NCBI RefSeq assembly: GCF_029633865.1
Contig: NC_079214.1
Span: forward strand, 25,644,873-25,708,872
Length of the DNA stretch: 64,000 nucleotides
Direction: 5' to 3'
DNA from: Lampris incognitus
Taxonomy: Eukaryota; Chordata; Actinopteri; Lampriformes; Lampridae
This document shows positions 58,059-64,000 of this stretch, piece after piece. Each line of letters begins with the position of its first letter. Position 1 is the first letter of the stretch. The notes under the pieces are model-generated. The model saw only the letters and a program-made list of their open reading frames with translations. It did no database searches and was not told the origin of the DNA. The position numbers and the translations under genes were made by a program.

Positions 58059-59639
58059 CAGTGCATCCGGAAAGTATTCACACCCCTTCACTTTCCCCAC
58101 ATTTTGTTTTGTTACAGCCTTATTCCAAAATGGATTAAATTCCTTTTTTTCTCATCAATCTACATACAATACCCCATAATGACAAACCGAAAAAGGTTTT
58201 GTAGAAATTTCTGCAAATTTATTAAAAATAAAAAACTGAAATATTGCATGTACATAAGTATTCACACCCTTTACTCAGTACTTGGTTGAGGCACCCTTGG
58301 CAGCGATTACAGCCTCAAGTCTTCTTGGGTATGAAGCTGCAAGCTTGGCACGCCTATATTTGGGGTATTTCTCCCATTCTTCTCTGCAGATCCTCTCGAG
58401 CTCTGTAAGGTTCGATGGGGAGCGTTGCTGCACAGCTATTTTCAGGTCTTTCCAGAGATGTCCAATGGGGTTCAAGTCTGGGCTCTGGCTGGGCCACTCA
58501 AGGACATTCACAGACTTGTCCCAAAGCCACTCCTTTGTTGTCTTGGCTGTGTGCGTAGGGTCGTTGTCGTGTTGAAAGGTAAACCTTCGCCCCAGTCTGA
58601 GGTCCTGAGTGCTCTGGAGCAGGTTTTCATCAAGGATCTCTCTGTACTTTGCTCCATTCATCTTTCCCTCGATCCTGTCTAGTCTCCCAGTTCCTGCCGC
58701 TGAAAACCATCCCCACAGCATGATGCTGCCACCACCATGCTTCACTGTAGGGATGGTATTAGCAAGGTGATGAGAGGTGCCTGGTTTCCTCCAGACGTGA
58801 CGTTTGGCATTCAGGCCAAAGAGTTCAATCTTGGTTTCATCAGACCAGAGAATCTTGTTTCTCATGGTCTGAGAGTCCTTTAGGTGCTTTCTGGCAAACT
58901 CCAAGCGGGCTGTCATGTGCCTTTTACTGAGCAGAGGCTTCCGTCTGGCCACTCTACCATAAAGGCCTGATTGGTGGAGTGCTGCAGAGATGGTTGTCCT
59001 TCTGGAAGGTTCTCCCATCTCCAAAGAGGAACGCTGGAGCTCTGTCAGAGTGACCATCGGGTTCTTGGTCACCTCCCTGACCAAGGCCCTTCTCCCAAAC
59101 TTCCTTCCATTTACGAATGATGGAAACCACTGTGCTCTTCGGGACGTTCAAAGCTGTAGACATTTTTTTGCACCCTTCCCCAGATCTGTGCCTTGATACA
59201 ATCCTGTCTCGGAGGTCCACAGACAATTCCTTTGACTTCATGGCTTGGTTTCTGCTCGGACATGAACTGTCAACAGTCGGACCTTATATAGACAGGTGTG
59301 TACCTTTCCAAATCATGTCCAATCCATTGAATTTACTACAAGTGGACTCCAATCAAGATGTACAAACATCTCAAGGATGATCAGTGGAAACAGGATGAAC
59401 CTGAGCTCAATTTTGAGTGTCATAGCAAAGGCTGTGAATACTTACGCACATGCAATATTTCAGTTTTTTATTTTTAATAAATTTGCAAAAATTTCTACAA
59501 AACCTTTTTCGCTTTGTCATTGTGGGGTATTGTATGTAGATTGATGAGGGGGAAAAAATAATTTAATCCATTTTGGAATAAGGCTGTAACATAACAAAAT
59601 GTGGGGAAAGTGAAAGGGTGTGAATACTTTCCGGATGCA

Positions 59640-59642
<3 letters not shown>
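58059..59642 (-). mobile_element. Tc1-like transposon, inactive, with about 200-bp terminal inverted repeats
   Basis: The left end CAGTGCATCCGGAAAGTATT and its inverted match at 59621-59642 lie between TA dinucleotides. Pairing extends over about 200 bp (with ACAAAACCTTTTTC and CATTTTGGAATAAGGCTGTA segments). It encodes a broken transposase on the minus strand. Confidence 0.93.
58275..59241 (-). pseudogene. Tc1-like transposase, frame-broken and catalytically damaged
   Basis: The N-terminal paired-like helix-turn-helix part starts at 59241 (MKSKELSVDLRDRIVSRH). Near 59095-59105 the frame shifts by one and a stretch of the GRPxK linker region is missing. The second frame runs to 58275. In that frame (counted from 59084) the first two catalytic aspartates are at residues 82 (WSDETK) and 173 (HDNDPTH). 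The third acidic residue of the DD34E triad, expected at 208, is Gly (NPIGHLW, codon GGA at 58461-58463). One transition from GAA explains it. Both defects make this copy inactive. Confidence 0.92.

Positions 59643-59684
<42 letters not shown>
59643..59684. repeat. (TA)n between two Tc1-type elements
   Basis: About 21 TA units; both neighbours abut it at TA target sites. Confidence 0.97.
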
Positions 59685-59687
<3 letters not shown>

Positions 59688-60881
59688 TACCGTTCAAAAG
59701 TTTGGGATCACCCAAACAATTTTGTGTTTTCCATGAAAAGTCACACTTATTCACCACCATATGTTGTGAAATGAATAGAAAATAGAGTCAAGACATTGAC
59801 AAGGTTAGAAATAATGATTTGTATTTGAAATAAGATTTTTTTTACATCAAACTTTGCTTTCGTCAAAGAATCCTCCATTTGCAGCAATTACAGCATTGCA
59901 GACCTTTGGCATTCTAGCTGTTAATTTGTTGAGGTAATCTGGAGAAATTGCACCCCACGCTTCCAGAAGCAGCTCCCACAAGTTGGATTGGTTGGATGGG
60001 CACTTCTTTGAGCAGATTGAGTTTCTGGAGCATCACATTTGTGGGGTCAATTAAACGCTCAAAATGGCCAGAAAAAGAGAACTTTCATCTGAAACTCGAC
60101 AGTCTATTCTTGTTCTTAGAAATGAAGGCTATTCCATGCGAGAAATTGCTAAGAAATTGAAGATTTCCTACACCGGTGTGTACTACTCCCTTCAGAGGAC
60201 AGCACAAACAGGCTCTAACCAGAGTAGAAAAAGAAGTGGGAGGCCGCGTTGCACAACTGAGCAAGAAGATAAGTACATTAGAGTCTCTAGTTTGAGAAAC
60301 AGACGCCTCACAGGTCCCCAACTGGCATCTTCAATAAATAATACCTGTTAGAGCCTGTTTGTGCTGTCCTCTGAAGGGAGTAGTACACACCGGTGTAGGA
60401 AATCTTCAATTTCTTAGCAATTTCTCGCATGGAATAGCCTTCATTTCTAAGAACAAGAATAGACTGTCGAGTTTCAGATGAAAGTTCTCTTTTTCTGGCC
60501 ATTTTGAGCGTTTAATTGACCCCACAAATGTGATGCTCCAGAAACTCAATCTGCTCAAAGAAGTGCCCATCCAACCAATCCAACTTGTGGGAGCTGCTTC
60601 TGGAAGCGTGGGGTGCAATTTCTCCAGATTACCTCAACAAATTAACAGCTAGAATGCCAAAGGTCTGCAATGCTGTAATTGCTGCAAATGGAGGATTCTT
60701 TGACGAAAGCAAAGTTTGATGTAAAAAAAATCTTATTTCAAATACAAATCATTATTTCTAACCTTGTCAATGTCTTGACTCTATTTTCTATTCATTTCAC
60801 AACATATGGTGGTGAATAAGTGTGACTTTTCATGGAAAACACAAAATTGTTTGGGTGATCCCAAACTTTTGAACGGTAGTG
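59685..60881. mobile_element. Tc1-type foldback: 535-bp inverted arms, 127-bp loop
   Basis: Arms 59685-60219 and 60347-60881 are inverted copies of equal length, identical over the coding part, and flanked by TA. Each arm contains the Tc1-type terminus CACTACCGTTCAAAAGTTTG and the start of a transposase (MARKRELSSETRQ... from 60064 on plus and 60502 on minus). The loop continues the left-arm transposase through SRKRSGRPRC to a stop at 60349-60351. Neither arm has the catalytic domain. Confidence 0.93.
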
Positions 60882-60882
60882 T

Positions 60883-60910
60883 ATATATAATATATATATA
60901 TATATATATA

Positions 60911-60953
<43 letters not shown>
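60883..60953. repeat. (TA)n then (TG)n microsatellite
   Basis: The TA-rich tract right of the foldback turns into about 15 TG units. Confidence 0.95.
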
Positions 60954-60955
<2 letters not shown>

Positions 60956-61066
60956 GTCTAAGGTACATTATATTTGTTATGCCCACACCGCCCCGTCCAT
61001 CCAACCCCCGTCCCTGTCCCCTGTTCTTTATTTCCATTTCAAGGAGTTGGCAACCCTCTTCTTGTG

Positions 61067-63608
61067 CAAGATGTCGGGTTGTTGTGAATTGTCTAGTGTG
61101 TTGGTGTAGTGTTCTGTGCCTGTCACGTCTCACTCTCAACCATCACCGCTGGCAAGCAGAAATGCGAACAGGAGAGCTGAGCACCTAATTCTCCCTGCCG
61201 GTACATAGCCTCTCCAACAGCAAGCCCTATGTAGTGCCTCCTTGTGGCGACACATGGTAACTGGGTACACCTTGGACCCTGGCTGAACTACAAGGGACTT
61301 GGAGGAGGTTTGGCCCCTAGACGTGTGGTACGCAGGCCCACTGGTATGTGGCTATTCCCTGATGCCCACGAACGACCCCCCAGCTATGGGTTAAATAGTG
61401 CCACTGCCTAGTGGATACCTCGGGAGAGGAATAGGCTACGGGAGTAAACCCCTACAGAAAATCAACATCCACAGCGCTGTTGTTTTTTGTTTTTCTTGCC
61501 CTTTTGTATCTGTTTAAGTCGGAGAGTACTGCTGGCATCGTGTGTGGCTGCCGCTTCTCCTTCTCGTAACCCCCCCCCCCCCCAAAAAAAGGCTGGATTA
61601 CGGACAGGGCATGCCGGGCGAGTGCCCTGGGGCCCTGGAACAAGAGGGGCCCCAAAAGTTAGGGGTATTGTGTTTGCGTATAGTAGGGATCCCCAATCAT
61701 ACCCTACAAGGGGCGTTTGCTCCAACCCTGCATCGTGATGCAGGGCCTGTAGGGCTCAAGCTAGTCTCTATTGATGCGGGAGCCCCAAGTTACAGTCTCT
61801 ACTGATGCAGGGCCCCAGGCTACAAAGTCTCCATTGATATGGGAGCCCCAAGCTACAATCTCTACTGATGCAGGGCCCCAAGCTGCAAAGTCTCTACTGA
61901 TGCTGTGAGCTGCTATTCTCATCTGTTTTGTGATTCAAAATTGTGTTGTACTTCATAGTCGCCATATGAATCCCATGCAGATTGGCAGAGCGTTGATTAT
62001 CATGTTGAGTATTTGCATTAGTTTTACATTTAACAATGTTTAGTATTGTTTGCGTAGCCTAATTGACGGGGCGGGGGGTCCAATGGACGTGTGTGCCCCG
62101 GGGCCCCCTGGTGGGTTAATCCGGCCATGCCCCCCCCCACCTCTTCCCATCCACCCCTGTATGTCTGTGTTATCTGTTGTCTTGTTTCACTGCCGTTTAT
62201 TGTAAAGCGACTTTGAGTGTTAGAAATAAGTTTGATTTATTATTATTATGTCCTAGGCACCAAACGTCAAGATTAAGACAGTGCTACAGAAGCAAGGGTT
62301 AAGGGTGTAATATTGAGCTTCTGTTTGTCCTGCACACCCCCCCCCCCACTGGTGGTCTGAATACTGTTAACCGCACCGTCATCTGTGGTAGTTTATACAT
62401 GCACTGCCTGCACAGAGGAATGGGAACAAAATGAAAGCAATGTGGTTTTGATCATGTTTCTTGTTAAATGTCTCTGTTTATAGTGTTCTGTGTAGATTGA
62501 AATTATTTCTGTGTTAATATTTGCGTAACTCACAGCAGTGGCCAGTGTTGACTGCTGTATTTTGCCTCATTGGGATGCCTCCTTATCATGTCAGAGTCCA
62601 TTATTCCATAAACCACTGATATCACTGCTGCATCATGTGTGGGAAGCAAAGGCTCATAGCAGATGATCAGTCTCAAGGAGGGTTGAGAGATAGCAACATC
62701 AGCAGCGACACAAGACTTGCATGAGCGTCACTGCATCAACAATAACATGTGCTCTCACATATTTGCAGACAAATAGGCATAAACACAACATCAGGAGCCA
62801 GTGAATGGCTGCCCACATCGATGAGGACGTCCATCCTCCTGTTTCAATGCGCCGTGCCTCCCTCAGAACACCGCTTTGTTTTCATTAAACATTCTAGGCA
62901 CTCACTAGGTGGATAAAGCACATCAAAGCACCGTCTCTGTGAGGACCCTGGTTCCATGCAATGGAAAGTTACTATTTGTGACTGGCTCCTCGGTGGAAAA
63001 TCTCAAATCTCACTGGCCTCATTGGGAGCAGACCACCAGTCTAAGTGTTCACAATGGATGCCGCACTGGTTGGAGGAGTAAACAAAGTAGATTCTAATGA
63101 ACAAATGTTAAGAGGAGCCCACTGAGAGCATAAAGGTCAGACACGCACAGCCACTGCAGTGCTGTGTTCAGCCTCACACCGTGGCTGCTCTACCCTCAAG
63201 GATTCATATCCAGAATTCATATTTTCCCATTTTCCCCCATTTGAAAAATATAAATCTTGTATTATTACGTGGCTTTTCAGCAGTGCCTTATCATGTTTGA
63301 GGAGGAATAGTTTGCAATCGTTCAGGAAGTAAACTGTGTGTGTGTGGGGGGGGAATAATTTCACAGTTGGAGACTTCTGAAAAATAAATGAAACTGTTTA
63401 CATCTAGAAAACATCATCAAGGAGGGTGGAAGAAGAAACGACCTTGATTTCAACCAAAGGTTGCACAATTACTGATATATGTTTATACACACAGAGAGAA
63501 AAAGTGGTCTTATGATTTATATTCTGCTTTATGGCCCACCAGTGGGGAAACTCCTTTATCAGTAACACATCATACATCTCAAGTTATACAACCGCAAAGG
63601 ACGTATTA
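61067..63608. other. Noncoding, with degenerate repeats
   Basis: C/A and G/C runs at 61570-61590 and 62130-62150, a short tandem array at 61764-61905, and a LINE-tail-like end near 62200-62250 (AAGCGACTTTGAGTG). No gene is recognised. Confidence 0.45.
61764..61905. repeat. About 31-bp tandem repeat, about 4.5 units
   Basis: Units of the form TCTCTACTGATGCAGGGCCC plus CAAGCTACAAAG alternate between two versions (GGGAGCCCC and AGGGCCCC), so the higher-order period is about 62 bp. Confidence 0.85.
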
Positions 63609-63663
63609 TGTAATGATCACGGATGACTAGACTCGCTAGCCCTTGGCTAACGGGTCGGATCCT

Positions 63664-63719
63664 TTAGTCGACTGGTTAACGTAGTCACCCGTAGTGCGGG
63701 AGACCCGGGTTCGCGTACC
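63664..63719 (+). other. tRNA-like segment inside the LTR
   Basis: TAGTCGACTGGTTAACG (A-box-like; the second LTR has TAGTCCACTGG) is followed 43 bp on by GGGTTCGCGTACC (B-box-like). A short CCCG/CGGG stem lies between. It looks like part of a tRNA gene body, but a full cloverleaf is not evident. Confidence 0.55.
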
Positions 63720-63743
63720 GGCTGCCTTCCGAACTGGCTACAT

Positions 63744-63762
63744 TGGTGTCAGAAGTGGGATT
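63744..63762 (+). other. Primer-binding site, tRNA-Leu
   Basis: TGGTGTCAGAAGTGGGATT is complementary over all 19 nt to the 3' end of vertebrate tRNA-Leu (CAG/CAA type), with CCA. It lies one base after the LTR end, as in LTR retrotransposons. Confidence 0.85.
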
Positions 63763-63907
63763 GTGAAAACGTGAGACCATCGGAACCATCGGAAGCGCGT
63801 GTGCCCAGAGGCGTAAGGAAGTTGGTATGGTCCGCTTTCTGAAGGAAGGGGGGTAGTGTAACGATCACGGATGAATAGACTCGCCAGCCCTTGGCTAATG
63901 GGTCGGA

Positions 63908-63974
63908 CCCTTTAGTCCACTGGTTAGCGTAGTCGCCCGTGGTGCGGGAGACATCGCTAACCACTCGACTAAAG
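63908..63974. repeat. Hairpin formed by the second LTR
   Basis: CCCTTTAGTCCACTGGTTAGCG at its left pairs with the CGCTAACCACTCGACTAAAGGG region at its right. The inverted part also continues with GTCAGACTCGCCAGCC, mirroring the LTR start. Confidence 0.8.
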
Positions 63975-64000
63975 GGTCAGACTCGCCAGCCAGCGGCCAG

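Larger units (their letters stand above)
57997..61058. mobile_element. hAT-like MITE with 8-bp target duplication, split by two Tc1-type insertions
   Basis: The left end TAGGGTTGCCAAC and right end GTTGGCAACCCTC form inverted termini. The flanking 8-mer TTCTTGTG is present at 57989-57996 and 61059-61066. TA-rich tracts inside served as targets for two elements that use TA sites. The MITE alone would be only a few hundred bp. Confidence 0.8.
63609..64000 (+). mobile_element. TRIM-like miniature LTR retroelement (continues past or breaks at window edge)
   Basis: LTR 63609-63742 (134 bp, TGTAATGATC to GGCTACA), one base, a primer site, 94 bp of noncoding interior, a purine tract (GAAGGAAGGGGGG at 63841-63853), then a second LTR from 63857 (TGTAACGATC). 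The LTRs are about 88% identical over their shared 90 bp. No coding capacity. The second LTR turns into its own inverted sequence at about 63951. Confidence 0.75.

Noticed and set aside
58059..60881. One large composite transposon
   Set aside because: The two Tc1-type elements have different terminal sequences and each is flanked by its own TA site, so they are separate insertions.
63661..63722. A functional tRNA gene
   Set aside because: A- and B-box-like motifs are present, but the acceptor and anticodon arms do not form a full cloverleaf and the unit is inside an LTR.

Overview
This window looks like teleost fish DNA. It contains a vertebrate fgf7 gene on the minus strand, introns with GT/AG splice sites, dense (TG)n/(CA)n microsatellites, tRNA-derived SINEs of fish type, and Tc1, hAT, gypsy, Penelope, RTE, L2/Rex1-like and R2-like elements. 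The species cannot be fixed from the sequence. Almost all long open frames belong to transposable elements.

Host content: 14241-19193 (minus) holds the three coding exons of fgf7, predicting a secreted FGF of 202 residues. The mammalian FGF7 gene lies inside, and antisense to, an intron of FAM227B, whose start faces DTWD1. Three plus-strand signals fit that layout: a perfect RFX X-box (678-690) just before an ATG (756), two short frame-compatible candidate exons (756-836, 949-1016), and a well-formed 131-nt exon (9244-9374). A ciliary/sperm-type gene running antisense around fgf7 is therefore likely but not proven.

Mobile layout, left to right: a foldback repeat split by a chromodomain gypsy relic with a triplicated 3' end and one LTR (2.1-5.3 kb); SINEs, one split by an RTE copy that is itself split by a solo LTR (7.5-9.1 kb); fgf7; an L2/Rex1-like LINE split by a SINE (23.5-26.2 kb); a second RTE copy (30.3 kb); a SINE and an inverted pair of small LTR-like units carrying tRNA-like boxes (32.5-34.3 kb); an R2-group LINE relic (35.5-37.2 kb); a Penelope-like element with inverted ends and hammerhead-like motifs (42.4-43.7 kb); a SINE split by a palindromic MITE (43.8-44.7 kb); a SINE with a 34-bp target duplication (45.2-45.65 kb); a nearly intact 4.4-kb gypsy element inside a hAT-like MITE (47.2-52.3 kb); a second Penelope-type insertion (52.6-54.1 kb); a LINE relic (54.7-55.7 kb); a hAT-like MITE holding a dead Tc1 copy and a 1.2-kb Tc1 foldback (58.0-61.1 kb); and, at the right edge, a miniature LTR retroelement (TRIM-like) with a 19-nt tRNA-Leu primer site and a tRNA-like segment in its LTR.

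The main theme is nesting: at least seven host repeats are split by later insertions, several with clean target-site duplications, so the order of insertion can be read directly. The most unusual item is the TRIM-like family, with about 134-bp LTRs carrying Pol III A/B-box-like motifs, and with copies or parts in inverted arrangement at 34 kb and 63.9 kb.
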